The notes under the pieces: model-generated | What the model saw: the letters and a program-made list of their open reading frames with translations, nothing else | The model's database searches: none | Told to the model about the DNA's origin: nothing | Program-made: the position numbers and the translations under genes | Part shown: positions 18,200 to 26,812 of the stretch, one piece after another | How positions within the stretch are numbered: position 1 is the first letter of the stretch | Layout: every line of letters begins with the position of its first letter | From: Rhodococcoides trifolii | GTDB taxonomy: Bacteria; Actinomycetota; Actinomycetes; Mycobacteriales; Mycobacteriaceae | DNA length: 64,000 bases | Assembly: GCF_014635345.1 (NCBI RefSeq) | Contig: NZ_BMCU01000002.1 | Span: 806,001-870,000 of the forward strand | Direction of reading: 5' to 3'

Positions 18200-19174
18200 G
18201 TGCAGCGATGGCGAGGTCTCGACGAGGTGCCTGCCGATTGGGGCCGGTGCGTTCTGACGATCGGTGTGTTCGACGGCGTGCACCGAGGTCACGCGCAATT
18301 GATCGGTCGGGCAGTCGAAGCCGCCGCGGCGCGGGGCATTCCGAGTGTTCTCATGACTTTCGATCCGCATCCGATGGAGGTCGTACGACCGGGGAGTCAC
18401 CCCGCTCAACTGACGACGCTCACCCGCCGGGCCGAACTCGCCGAGGAACTCGGCATCGACGTGTTCTGCGTCATGCCGTTCACGGCGGAATTCATGAAGC
18501 TGACGCCGGAGCGCTACGTCCACGACATTCTCGTGGAACGTCTGCATGCCGCCGAGGTGGTCGTGGGGGAGAACTTCACGTTCGGCAAGAAGGCGCTCGG
18601 AACCGTGCCGTTCCTCGAGCAGGCGGGGCGCAGATTCGGCTTCGCAGTCGATGGAGTCAACCTCCTCGCCGAACACACGGTCACCTTCTCGTCCACCTAC
18701 ATCCGCGCCTGCGTCGACGCCGGTGACGTGTCGGCGGCGGCGGAAGCGCTGGGTCGTCCGCACCGGGTGGAGGGCGTGGTGGTGCACGGCGACGGTAGAG
18801 GTCGGACCATCGGTTATCCCACCGCCAACGTCGCGCCGCCCATGCACGCCGCCATTCCGGCAGACGGCGTCTACGCGTGCTGGTTCACCGTCCTGGGCGC
18901 CGGTCCGGTCGTGGGCACCGTGAAATCGGGCAAACGGTGTCAGGCCGCGGTGTCCGTCGGCACCAATCCGACGTTCTCCGGACGGACCCGCACCGTCGAG
19001 GCGTTCGTCATGGACGGCGACGCGGACCTGTACGGGCAGCACGTTGCCGTGGACTTCGTCGAGCGGCTGCGCGGCATGGAGGCCTTCGCCTCCGTCGACG
19101 AGCTGGTCGAGCAGATGGATCGGGACGTCGTTCGCGCACGGGAGATCCTGACCGCCGTCGCCGATGGTCGGTAG
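18200..19174 (+). CDS. ribF: Bifunctional riboflavin kinase/FAD synthetase
   Basis: Converts riboflavin to FMN and then FAD. The 324 residues comprise an N-terminal FMN adenylyltransferase domain (IGVFDGVHRGHAQLI, FDPHPMEVVRP, STYIRACVDAGDV) and a C-terminal riboflavin kinase domain (VVVHGDGRGRTIGYPTANV, AAVSVGTNPTF). The GTG at 18200 gives QRWRG..VPADWGRCVLTIGVFDG, the same start as mycobacterial RibF. It is followed by rpsO. Confidence 0.96.
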   Translation: MQRWRGLDEVPADWGRCVLTIGVFDGVHRGHAQLIGRAVEAAAARGIPSVLMTFDPHPMEVVRPGSHPAQLTTLTRRAELAEELGIDVFCVMPFTAEFMKLTPERYVHDILVERLHAAEVVVGENFTFGKKALGTVPFLEQAGRRFGFAVDGVNLLAEHTVTFSSTYIRACVDAGDVSAAAEALGRPHRVEGVVVHGDGRGRTIGYPTANVAPPMHAAIPADGVYACWFTVLGAGPVVGTVKSGKRCQAAVSVGTNPTFSGRTRTVEAFVMDGDADLYGQHVAVDFVERLRGMEAFASVDELVEQMDRDVVRAREILTAVADGR

Positions 19175-19190
19175 GACCGTCGCGCGCTGG

Positions 19191-19196
19191 TAGGCT
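19191..19196 (+). promoter_or_regulatory. Candidate -10 element for rpsO
   Basis: TAGGCT lies 17 bases after the ribF stop and about 80 bases before the rpsO GTG. It would give rpsO a leader of roughly 75 nucleotides, long enough for S15 feedback control. No clear -35 is visible. Confidence 0.35.
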
Positions 19197-19277
19197 CTTC
19201 TCTCGGTGCGTGCTGCGGTTCGCGGCGGCCACACCACCGTTGAACACACGCGAACGTCAATCACCAGGAGTTATGCA

Positions 19278-19547
19278 GTGGCTTTGACCACCGAAGAAAA
19301 GAAGAAGGTCCTCGGCGAGTACGGCTTGCACGAGACGGACACCGGATCGCCCGAGGCGCAGGTGGCCATGCTCACCAAGCGCATCGTCGATCTGACCGAG
19401 CATCTGAAGGTGCACAAGCACGATCACCACTCCCGCCGAGGCCTCCTGCTGCTCGTCGGACGTCGTCGTCGCCTGCTGAAGTACGTTCAGAAGGTCGACG
19501 TCGCCCGGTACCGTTCGCTCATCGAGCGTCTGGGACTGCGTCGATAA
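19278..19547 (+). CDS. rpsO: 30S ribosomal protein S15
   Basis: Primary 16S-binding protein of 89 residues with the complete S15 fold: [44 protein letters not shown] and [12 protein letters not shown]. The GTG at 19278 has CAGGAG 7 bases upstream; an in-frame upstream extension is non-conserved. It is followed by a perfect 14-bp hairpin and then pnp, the same gene pair found across bacteria. Confidence 0.97.
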   Translation: MALTTEEKKKVLGEYGLHETDTGSPEAQVAMLTKRIVDLTEHLKVHKHDHHSRRGLLLLVGRRRRLLKYVQKVDVARYRSLIERLGLRR

Positions 19548-19564
19548 ATATCCACCCTGCACTG

Positions 19565-19605
19565 TTAGCCAGCGAGGCATGCTTAGACTGAGCCTCGCTG
19601 GCTAA
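19565..19605 (+). terminator. Perfect hairpin between rpsO and pnp
   Basis: TTAGCCAGCGAGGC (19565-19578) and GCCTCGCTGGCTAA (19592-19605) form an unbroken 14-bp stem with a 13-base loop. ACGTGTTT follows. It may terminate rpsO. It may equally be the double-stranded processing site known in this intergenic region in other bacteria, where RNase III cleavage leads to PNPase autoregulation. Confidence 0.8.
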
Positions 19606-19848
19606 ACGTGTTTCCGCAGCACCAGCTTCACAGCACAACCAGCAGTAACGAAGTCGCTCGTGGTCGATCGGTCACACGGGTCGGTCTCCGGTAGTGACTC
19701 CTCGGTTCCGCCCCGACGTTCGGGGCGCGGCACCAGGGGTTTCGATCGTGGACCGCCTCCGCCGCCGTTCGGACACGCCGCCAGGGCCACCGGGCCGTCT
19801 GGCGCGCCCGGGTGGGAGCGGCGAAGACGAGAGGACGAGAGAGCAGAC
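19606..19848 (+). promoter_or_regulatory. pnp: Long pnp leader with a second perfect hairpin
   Basis: This covers the rest of the 301-base rpsO-pnp gap. It has no convincing coding potential; an in-frame extension upstream of pnp is Pro/Gly/Arg-rich and not conserved. CGCCCCGA and TCGGGGCG (19709-19727) form a perfect 8-bp stem with a CGT loop. The leader is therefore structured and could take part in PNPase feedback. No promoter is obvious. Confidence 0.5.
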
Positions 19849-22128
19849 ATGACTACAGCAGAAACGACAACAGAAGCGGCCGTGGAGGTCGACGAAGGCG
19901 TGTACGAAACCACCGCCGTCATCGACAACGGCTCGTTCGGTACCCGCACCATCCGCTTCGAGACGGGGCGTCTCGCCCGCCAGGCCGCCGGATCCGTCGT
20001 CGCCTACCTCGACGACGAGACCATGCTCCTGTCGGCGACCACCGCCTCGAAGAACCCGAAGGACCACTTCGACTTCTTCCCCCTCACGGTGGACGTCGAG
20101 GAGCGCATGTACGCCGCCGGTCGCATCCCCGGATCGTTCTTCCGCCGTGAAGGACGCCCCAGCACCGACGCAATCCTGACCTGCCGCCTGATCGACCGGC
20201 CGCTCCGTCCGACCTTCGTCGACGGACTGCGCAACGAGATCCAGGTCGTCATCACGGTCATGAGCCTCGATCCCAAGGATCTCTACGACGTCGTGGCCAT
20301 CAATGCCGCATCCGCGTCGACTCAGATCGCCGGACTGCCGTTCACCGGCCCGGTCGGTGGCGTTCGCGTCGCGTTGATCGGCAAGCAGTGGGTGGCGTTC
20401 CCGACCAACGAGCAGCTGGGGGAGGCCGTGTTCAACATGGTCGTCGCGGGGCGCATCGTCTCCGGATCGGGTGCCGACGCCGACGTCGCCATCATGATGG
20501 TCGAGGCCGAGGCCACCGAGAACGTCTTCGAGCTCATCGAGGGCGGGTCGCAGGCTCCTACCGAGGCCATCGTGGCCGAGGGCATCGAAGCGGCCAAGCC
20601 GTTCATCGCCTCGCTTTGCGACGCGCAGAAGGCACTTGCTGCCAGCGCCGCGAAGCCCACCGGTGACTACCCGTTGTTCCCGCCCTACCAGTCGGACATC
20701 TTCGAGGCCGTCGAGGGCGCAGCTCAGATCCCACTCGGCGAGGCCCTCACGATCGCCGGCAAAGCCGAGCGTGAAGACAAGCTCGACGAGGTCAAGGCGC
20801 AGATCCTCGAAAGCGTCGGCGACCGGTTCGAAGGTCGCGAGAAGGAGATCGGCGCAGCGTTCCGCTCGTTGACCAAGAAGCTGGTCCGCCAGCGCATCCT
20901 GCGCGATCAGTTCCGCATCGACGGTCGCGGCATCACCGACATCCGTGAGCTGTCCGCCGAGGTCGCCGTGATCCCACGCGCGCACGGCAGCGCACTGTTC
21001 GAGCGCGGTGAAACCCAGATCCTGGGAGTCACCACCCTCGACATGGTCAAGATGGCACAGCAGATCGACTCGCTGGGACCCGAGACCAGCAAGCGCTACA
21101 TGCACCACTACAACTTCCCGCCGTACTCCACCGGCGAGACGGGACGCGTGGGATCGCCGAAGCGTCGCGAGATCGGCCACGGAGCACTCGCCGAGCGTGC
21201 GCTTCTGCCCGTGCTTCCGAGCCAAGCCGAGTTCCCCTACGCAATCCGTCAGGTGTCGGAGGCGCTGAGCTCCAACGGTTCCACGTCCATGGGTTCGGTC
21301 TGTGCGTCCACGCTCGGCATGCTCAATGCCGGTGTGCCGCTGAAGGCGCCGGTGGCCGGCATCGCCATGGGTCTGGTCTCCGACCAGGTCGACGGCGAAA
21401 CCCGCTACGTCGCACTCACCGACATCCTCGGCGCCGAAGATGCCTTCGGTGACATGGACTTCAAGGTCGCCGGCACCAAGGATTTCGTGACGGCCCTGCA
21501 GCTCGACACCAAGCTCGACGGAATCCCGTCGCAGGTTCTCGCCGGCGCGTTGTCGCAGGCCAAGGATGCGCGTACGACGATTCTCGAGGTCATGGCCGAG
21601 GCCATCGACGCCCCCGACGAGATGAGCCCGTACGCACCGCGTGTCACGGCCATCAAGGTGCCGGTCGACAAGATCGGTGAGGTCATCGGACCCAAGGGCA
21701 AGATGATCAACTCCATCACCGAGCAGACCGGTGCCAACATCTCGATCGAAGATGACGGCACGGTCTACGTCGGTGCAGCGGACGGTCCGTCCGCGCAGGC
21801 CGCGATCGACATGATCAACGCCATCGCCAACCCGCAGCTCCCGAAGGTCGGCGAGCGTTTCCTCGGAACCGTCGTCAAGACAACGGCTTTCGGCGCGTTC
21901 GTCTCGCTGCTTCCGGGCCGCGACGGGTTGGTCCACATCTCCAAGCTCGGCAGTGGCAAGCGGATCAACAAGGTCGAAGACGTGGTGAGCGTCGGCTCGA
22001 AGCTTCGGGTCGAGATCGCCGACATCGACAACCGCGGCAAGATCAGCCTCGTTCCGGTCGAGGACGACGCCGCTGCTCCCGCAGCGGACGCTCCGGCCGA
22101 GACCTCCGAAGAGGTCAGCGCCGATTAA
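19849..22128 (+). CDS. pnp: Polyribonucleotide nucleotidyltransferase (PNPase, GpsI)
   Basis: Phosphorolytic 3'-5' exoribonuclease of the RNA degradosome. The 759-residue product has two RNase PH domains; the first includes [20 protein letters not shown] and the second [22 protein letters not shown]. Then come the KH domain ([20 protein letters not shown]) and an S1 domain ([29 protein letters not shown]), ending in an acidic Ala/Glu tail. The ATG at 19849 follows a GAGGACGAGAG purine stretch. RNase J lies further along in the same window. Confidence 0.97.
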   Translation: MTTAETTTEAAVEVDEGVYETTAVIDNGSFGTRTIRFETGRLARQAAGSVVAYLDDETMLLSATTASKNPKDHFDFFPLTVDVEERMYAAGRIPGSFFRREGRPSTDAILTCRLIDRPLRPTFVDGLRNEIQVVITVMSLDPKDLYDVVAINAASASTQIAGLPFTGPVGGVRVALIGKQWVAFPTNEQLGEAVFNMVVAGRIVSGSGADADVAIMMVEAEATENVFELIEGGSQAPTEAIVAEGIEAAKPFIASLCDAQKALAASAAKPTGDYPLFPPYQSDIFEAVEGAAQIPLGEALTIAGKAEREDKLDEVKAQILESVGDRFEGREKEIGAAFRSLTKKLVRQRILRDQFRIDGRGITDIRELSAEVAVIPRAHGSALFERGETQILGVTTLDMVKMAQQIDSLGPETSKRYMHHYNFPPYSTGETGRVGSPKRREIGHGALAERALLPVLPSQAEFPYAIRQVSEALSSNGSTSMGSVCASTLGMLNAGVPLKAPVAGIAMGLVSDQVDGETRYVALTDILGAEDAFGDMDFKVAGTKDFVTALQLDTKLDGIPSQVLAGALSQAKDARTTILEVMAEAIDAPDEMSPYAPRVTAIKVPVDKIGEVIGPKGKMINSITEQTGANISIEDDGTVYVGAADGPSAQAAIDMINAIANPQLPKVGERFLGTVVKTTAFGAFVSLLPGRDGLVHISKLGSGKRINKVEDVVSVGSKLRVEIADIDNRGKISLVPVEDDAAAPAADAPAETSEEVSAD

Positions 22129-22143
22129 GAAATTCTCGAACGC

Positions 22144-22178
22144 GACGGCGCAGTCCATGGAGTCCGGACTGCGCCGTC
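22144..22178 (+). terminator. Perfect hairpin after pnp
   Basis: GACGGCGCAGTCC (22144-22156) pairs with GGACTGCGCCGTC (22166-22178) over 13 positions with a 9-base loop. It begins 15 bases after the pnp stop. The loop contains the ATG at 22157, the most upstream possible pepR start, which argues against that codon. Confidence 0.72.
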
Positions 22179-22183
22179 CGCGC

Positions 22184-23485
22184 GTGAGCACCCCTCAGGA
22201 ATCCGGCGTGTCGCGAACGACTCTGCCCGGTGGGGTGAGAGTGGTGACCGAGTTCGTTCCCGGTGTGCGCTCCGCGTCCGTCGGTGTCTGGGTGGCGGTC
22301 GGCTCTCGTGACGAAGGTCCATCGGTGGCGGGTGCCGCCCATTTTCTCGAGCATCTGCTGTTCAAGTCGACGCCGACGCGGACGGCACTCGAAATAGCGC
22401 AGGTCATGGATGGTGTCGGCGGTGAGTTGAACGCGTTCACGTCCAAGGAACACACCTGCTTCTACGCACACGTGTTGGACGAGGACCTCGACCTCGGTCT
22501 CGATCTGGTTGCCGACGTGGTCCTGCGCGGGCGGTGCCGGGCCGACGACGTCGACGTCGAACGTCAGGTGGTGCTCGAGGAGATCTCGATGCGCGACGAC
22601 GACCCCGAGGATCTGCTCGGCGACGCATTTCTGGAGGCGTTGTACGGCGATCATCCGATCGGCCGGCCCGTCATCGGGACCGTCGAGTCCATCGAAGACA
22701 TGACCCGAGCGCAGCTGCACTCCTTCCATGTGCGGCGCTACACCGCCCCGCGGATCGTGGTGGCCGTTGCGGGCAACGTGGACCACGAGAGCACCGTCGC
22801 GAGCGTTCGGCGCAGTTTCGGCGATCGCATCGGGGGCGACTCGGTCCCGGCGCCTCGCCGCACCGGAAGTGGACGCATCAAGACGGCACCCACTCTCAGT
22901 GTGACCACGCGGGACAGCGAACAGGCCCACCTGTCGCTCGGCGTGCGTGCCTTCGGGCGCCACGAAGGCAATCGGTGGGCGCTGTCGGTGCTCAACACAG
23001 CGGTCGGTGGCGGGCTGAGTTCGCGCCTGTTCCAAGAGATTCGGGAAGAGCGCGGTCTTGCGTACTCGGTGTACTCGTCGGTGGACACCTTCGCCGACAC
23101 CGGCGCGTTCTCGGTGTATGCGGGGTGTCAGCCGGAGAACCTCGGCGAGGTGACCACACTGGTCCGCGAAGTGTTGGCCACGGTCGCGGCCGACGGCATC
23201 ACCGACGCCGAGTGCGCGCGCGCCAAGGGGTCGATGCGGGGCGGACTCGTTCTGGGACTGGAGGATTCGGGTTCACGAATGAACCGGATCGGTCGTAGCG
23301 AGCTGAACTACGGCAATCACCGCAGCGTGTCCGAGACGTTGGCCAGGATCGATCAGGTGACCAACGACGAGGTGCGCGACGTCGCGAGAACCCTGCTCGC
23401 CCGCCCGATGGCAGCCGCCGTCGTCGGCCCGTACAAGAACGCGCGACAATTGCCGGCGTCCGTGAAAACGGCGGTCTCAGGCTAG
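22184..23485 (+). CDS. pepR: M16 family zinc metallopeptidase (PepR-like)
   Basis: A pitrilysin/processing-peptidase family protein of about 433 residues that degrades short peptides. The zinc site HFLEH (inverted HXXEH) is followed about 75 residues later by the third ligand Glu region (VVLEEISMRDDDPED). The C-terminal half has the LGGGLSSRLFQEIRE-type motif. Starts are uncertain: ATG 22157 is buried in a hairpin loop, GTG 22184 just clears it, and GTG 22208 has AGGA 7 bases upstream. It matches Rv2782c in sequence and position after pnp. Confidence 0.9.
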   Translation: MSTPQESGVSRTTLPGGVRVVTEFVPGVRSASVGVWVAVGSRDEGPSVAGAAHFLEHLLFKSTPTRTALEIAQVMDGVGGELNAFTSKEHTCFYAHVLDEDLDLGLDLVADVVLRGRCRADDVDVERQVVLEEISMRDDDPEDLLGDAFLEALYGDHPIGRPVIGTVESIEDMTRAQLHSFHVRRYTAPRIVVAVAGNVDHESTVASVRRSFGDRIGGDSVPAPRRTGSGRIKTAPTLSVTTRDSEQAHLSLGVRAFGRHEGNRWALSVLNTAVGGGLSSRLFQEIREERGLAYSVYSSVDTFADTGAFSVYAGCQPENLGEVTTLVREVLATVAADGITDAECARAKGSMRGGLVLGLEDSGSRMNRIGRSELNYGNHRSVSETLARIDQVTNDEVRDVARTLLARPMAAAVVGPYKNARQLPASVKTAVSG

Positions 23486-23488
23486 GTT

Positions 23489-23878
23489 TCAGGCGAGCTT
23501 GTCCCGTTCCGCCTGCGGGAGAGCGCATGTGGGCGTCCCGCCGGGAAGCTTGTCGCGGTTGTTCGCAATCACGCGGTACACCGGCCGAGCCAGCAACTCG
23601 ATCGGCGGGAACGCCAAGGCATGCCCGGCCAACTTCCAGACACCTGTGCTCGTGCGCAGCAGATCGGCGATAGCACGAGGCCCGGCGGTGGCGCGTCCGC
23701 CGTCGACCCACTGCACGGCGTTCTCGCAGTCGTCCTGCGTGACCGGCAAACCGTCGAGGTCCGTGTGCTGCCACGCTACGACGTCCGCGGTGTTCGGTAT
23801 CCGCCGAGTCAGAAACTGGGCGCACGACGAACAGAACGCGCAGTCACCGTCGTACAGGAACAGAGGTCGGTCGGTCAT
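23489..23878 (-). CDS. DUF393 thiol-disulfide oxidoreductase-like protein
   Basis: A 129-residue thioredoxin-fold protein of the DCC/DUF393 family. The signature LFLYDGDCAFCSSCAQFL carries a CXXC pair, and the conserved central block is AVQWVDGGRATAGPRAIADLL. The ATG at 23878 has CTGGAGG directly upstream. It is convergent with pepR with only 3 bases between stops. Substrate and redox partner are unknown. Confidence 0.8.
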   Translation of the reverse strand: MTDRPLFLYDGDCAFCSSCAQFLTRRIPNTADVVAWQHTDLDGLPVTQDDCENAVQWVDGGRATAGPRAIADLLRTSTGVWKLAGHALAFPPIELLARPVYRVIANNRDKLPGGTPTCALPQAERDKLA

Positions 23879-23904
23879 ACCTCCAGTGTGCACGCCCACG
23901 CCAC

Positions 23905-24975
23905 TCAGGCCAGCTGAACCGTCGCGGTCGCTCGGTGCCCCAGGATGCGCTTGCCGTTGAATCGGGCGTCGAGAGAGACGACCGCAGTGCGTGTCTCGGG
24001 GTCGAGCGACTTGACCTTGCCCGCCAACTGCAGCTCGGCCGGGCGGTCCGGGTGCACGCTGACCGGGCTGGTGAACCGCACCGTGTAATCGCGGACCGCA
24101 CCCGGGTCGCCCAGCCACGTCGTGAGGTAGCCGGCCGCGACTCCCATCGTCAGCATGCCGTGCGCAACCACGGTCTCGAGATCGATCATGTGCGCGAACG
24201 CGTCGCTCCAGTGGACCGGGTTCGCGTCTCCCGCCACGCCGGCGTAGTTCACCAGGTCTCCGCGGGTCAGTTCGACCGTCCGAGGCGGAAGTTCGTCACC
24301 GACGGCTACGTCATCGAATCGTTGTGTCGCAGCGGAGGTGTGCGGCGGGGTCACCGGCTCGTCGTACGTCGGCTTGTCCTCGAGCTCGGTTTCGGTGTCG
24401 TCGCCACCGGCCCCGAACGACGTCATTCCGTGCATGATCATCCCGCGTGCGGCGTCGGCCACGGACTCGTCGATGTCGCCTTTACGGCCGATCAGCAGCG
24501 TCGTGTACGTGATCTGGACGAGCTCGTTGAGCTGGTTCGACACGATGTTCTTGGTGACCATCATGTCGCGCCCGACGATCTGGCGGAACGAGTCGAGCGA
24601 GACGTCGCACACCAGGCGGTCGCCTGACTTGATGGGGGTGTAGTACTCGATGACCTGGTCGGTCTGCAGCATCTGGCTGAGGTCGTATCCGGTCGCGATG
24701 GTAGCGAGCAGCTTCTTCTGCGCCAGGGTTCCGACCAGTGAGATGAAGGTCAGCGGGGCGATGAGGCCGTCGTAGCCGTAACCTGCAGCCGCGTCTTCGC
24801 TCCAATGGACGGGGTTCAGGTCCTGGACGGCCTTGGCGTACTCACGCAGCTTTTCGCGACCGACCTCGTAGTAGTCGTCCACGCGGTAGTGGTACCCGAC
24901 CATGGCGCGAGCGTGGTCGGCCGGATCGAACGCCGCGTCCGTGCTTGATTCTGTGGTCCGGTCATCGATGCTCAT
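23905..24975 (-). CDS. Double hot-dog MaoC-like (R)-hydroxyacyl dehydratase/hydratase
   Basis: A 356-residue fusion of two MaoC-type hot-dog domains. The first half has AVQDLNPVHWSEDAAAGYGYDGLIAP (about 67-92) and the second has GVAGDANPVHWSDAFA. Both carry the Asp-X4-His hydratase motif, whereas two-subunit HadAB-type enzymes keep it in one subunit only. It probably hydrates or dehydrates a 3-hydroxyacyl thioester in fatty-acid or mycolate metabolism. The ATG at 24975 follows TAATCT by 7 bases (reverse strand), a leaderless arrangement. It is not obviously part of the choline locus. Confidence 0.8.
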   Translation of the reverse strand: MSIDDRTTESSTDAAFDPADHARAMVGYHYRVDDYYEVGREKLREYAKAVQDLNPVHWSEDAAAGYGYDGLIAPLTFISLVGTLAQKKLLATIATGYDLSQMLQTDQVIEYYTPIKSGDRLVCDVSLDSFRQIVGRDMMVTKNIVSNQLNELVQITYTTLLIGRKGDIDESVADAARGMIMHGMTSFGAGGDDTETELEDKPTYDEPVTPPHTSAATQRFDDVAVGDELPPRTVELTRGDLVNYAGVAGDANPVHWSDAFAHMIDLETVVAHGMLTMGVAAGYLTTWLGDPGAVRDYTVRFTSPVSVHPDRPAELQLAGKVKSLDPETRTAVVSLDARFNGKRILGHRATATVQLA

Positions 24976-25047
24976 CGCGGCGAGATTACCGGGTTCGCGC
25001 CGTACCCAATAATCACGAGCCAACGTCTGTGTCGGTCACAACGAACG

Positions 25048-26226
25048 TCAGGCGATCGCGGGGTCGACGACAACGGTGGTGGCGAGCTGCTTGCGAATGC
25101 GCGTGAAGGTTCGCGGTGTGTCGACCGCGAGTACGGCCACGGTCTCGTCGCCGCGTTCGTAGATTGCGACGAACGGGCCGTTGCCGGGATCTCCCTCGAT
25201 CACCCGCACCGAGTCGGTGGGTTGACGCCATCCGGCGAACTGGATGCGCTTGCCGTACTGGTCGGACCAGAAGTAGGGCGCCGGCCGACGGTCGGGTGCG
25301 GGCTTTCCCAGAATGGACCGCGCGACCACCGCGGCCTGGGTGATGGCATTGGACCAATGTTCGCTGCGATGGTGGTCCTGAAGAACCACGTCGAAGCTGC
25401 GCGCGCAGTCGCCGATGGCGTAGACGCCGGGGACGGTGGTTCTGCACGTGGAATCGGTGACGAAGCCGCCGTCGATCGCGAGCCCGGACGCCGCAGCCCA
25501 CTCGGTGTTGGGTACGGCCCCGATGCCGATGACGACGACATCTGCCGGCAGCGACCTGCCGTCACCCAAGAGAACCGACTGCACGGCTCCATCGACGCCG
25601 ACGAGCGTGTCGACAGCCGCACCGAGGATCAGATCGACGCCGTTGGCACCATGCATGCCGACGCACAGCTCGGCCATGTCGAATCCGAGTGGGCCGGAGA
25701 GCGGTGCGATGGACGCCTCGACGACGGTGACGTCGATTCCGGCCGCGGAGGCGGTGGAGGCGACCTCGGCACCGATGAATCCGGCCCCGATGACGACCAG
25801 GTGTCGAGCCGCGGCGAGGGATGCTTTGAGCGCCACCGCGTCGTCGAGGGTTCGGAGCGTGTGAACCCCGGCCAGTTCGTCGGCGCCGATGAGTGTGCGA
25901 GCTCGTGCGCCCGTGGCGATGACGGTGGCGTCGGCGGAGACCGTGCGTCCGTCGTCGAGCACGACCGACGAGCCGTCCAGTCCGGCTGCGGCAACGCCGA
26001 GGAGCCAGTCGACGTTCAACTCCTCGTCGTCCGTCACGAGGGAGGTGTCGGTGACGGATCCGGTGAGGAACGCCTTGGACAGCGGCGGGCGGTCATAGGG
26101 GAGGTGCCGCTCGTCACCGACGACGGTAATGTGCCCGGTGAACCCCTCGTCGCGCAGTGCTCGTACCGCAGAAAGGCCCGCCAGGGACGCGCCCACGACG
26201 ACAACGGATCGGGCGGTGTCGGTCAC
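25048..26226 (-). CDS. FAD-dependent ferredoxin reductase for the Rieske system
   Basis: NADH:ferredoxin oxidoreductase of 392 residues, of the putidaredoxin/benzene-dioxygenase reductase type. The FAD-binding VVVGASLAGLSAVRALR is N-terminal, the NAD-binding VVIGAGFIGAEVAS is near residue 145, and VYAIGDCAR marks the second FAD contact. The GTG at 26226 overlaps the stop of the Rieske ferredoxin gene, so the two are co-translated. I infer that it feeds electrons through that ferredoxin to the Rieske oxygenase of the divergent operon. Confidence 0.88.
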   Translation of the reverse strand: MTDTARSVVVVGASLAGLSAVRALRDEGFTGHITVVGDERHLPYDRPPLSKAFLTGSVTDTSLVTDDEELNVDWLLGVAAAGLDGSSVVLDDGRTVSADATVIATGARARTLIGADELAGVHTLRTLDDAVALKASLAAARHLVVIGAGFIGAEVASTASAAGIDVTVVEASIAPLSGPLGFDMAELCVGMHGANGVDLILGAAVDTLVGVDGAVQSVLLGDGRSLPADVVVIGIGAVPNTEWAAASGLAIDGGFVTDSTCRTTVPGVYAIGDCARSFDVVLQDHHRSEHWSNAITQAAVVARSILGKPAPDRRPAPYFWSDQYGKRIQFAGWRQPTDSVRVIEGDPGNGPFVAIYERGDETVAVLAVDTPRTFTRIRKQLATTVVVDPAIA

Positions 26227-26561
26227 TGCCGGTAGAGCTCGAGCACGACGACACCGTCGACGACGTCCACCGCATGTGTCCGCACGGCCACCTTGGCGGG
26301 GGTTCCCGAGGGCATCCCGGTCCGGAGGTCGAAGCAGGCCTCGTGCAGCGGGCACTCGACGGCGCAGTTCTCCACCCAGCCGTCGGCCAGAGACGCGTCC
26401 TGGTGCGTGCACGTGTCGTCGATGGCGTAGAGGCCCTCGTCGGTGTGGAAGACGGAAATGGGGTCCCACCCCGGCGGTGTCACCGTGACCACTTCACCGA
26501 TCGGGAGTGCCGCGAGGTTGCACACCGGGTACGGGGTACTGGTCTGGAGCAGTTCGGTCAT
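26223..26561 (-). CDS. Rieske-type [2Fe-2S] ferredoxin
   Basis: A 112-residue soluble ferredoxin of the BphF/BedB type. Cluster ligands are Cys51-X-His53 (CTHQDASL) and Cys70-X2-His73 (CPLH). The ATG at 26561 has GGTGGGAG upstream. It is transcribed divergently from the demethylation operon across a 251-base region rich in operator-like repeats. That suggests it and the reductase supply electrons to the glycine-betaine oxygenase. The alternative is service to an unlinked Rieske oxygenase. Confidence 0.9.
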   Translation of the reverse strand: MTELLQTSTPYPVCNLAALPIGEVVTVTPPGWDPISVFHTDEGLYAIDDTCTHQDASLADGWVENCAVECPLHEACFDLRTGMPSGTPAKVAVRTHAVDVVDGVVVLELYRQ

Positions 26562-26618
26562 CAGGCACTCCCACCGGATTGTCACCGGTATGTCGGAATC
26601 GAAGTCTGGTTGTCGAGA

Positions 26619-26674
26619 GCGCAACATGGATCCCGATGCGCAACAGAATGCGTGATACACCGGGGGTTCGTCAA
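26619..26674 (-). promoter_or_regulatory. Promoter with two TGTTGCGC boxes, ferredoxin side
   Basis: On the reverse strand TTGACG (26674-26669) is followed after 23 bases by TGTTGCGC (26645-26638), and 19 bases further on by a second TGTTGCGC (26626-26619). The first box abuts the expected -10 position, so a bound protein should block this promoter. The arrangement mirrors the one facing the other way at 26713-26779. Confidence 0.65.
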
Positions 26675-26712
26675 CCGATGCGGGCGGCGTGTTCCTTTCT
26701 TTGTTCCACGGG

Positions 26713-26779
26713 TTGACGGACTCATCCAGACGCCGGAGACTGTTGCGTAGTGAACGACGTGTTGCGCAAAGCGCAACAC
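26713..26779 (+). promoter_or_regulatory. Promoter with TGTTGCG boxes and palindrome, demethylase side
   Basis: TTGACG (26713-26718) is followed after 22 bases by TGTTGCG (26741-26747), and 19 bases on by TGTTGCGCAAAGCGCAACA (26760-26778), a palindrome with 8-base arms that extends one more pair to 26759-26779. A further GTTGCAAC lies at 26791-26798. A regulator binding here would sit at and just after the transcription start. The IclR protein encoded at 38113 is the nearest candidate. Confidence 0.68.
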
Positions 26780-26812
26780 ACAGCCCAACAGTTGCAACAT
26801 GAGAGGTCCCGC

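Noticed and set aside
19672-22191. An 839-codon open frame antisense to pnp
   Set aside because: Long antisense frames are expected opposite high-GC genes. No start context or motif supports it, while PNPase on the other strand is certain.
26750-26812. Upstream GTG giving the dimethylglycine gene 21 more residues
   Set aside because: This stretch is the operator palindrome and lacks a ribosome site. The GTG at 26813 has GAGAGG and starts at the FAD domain.
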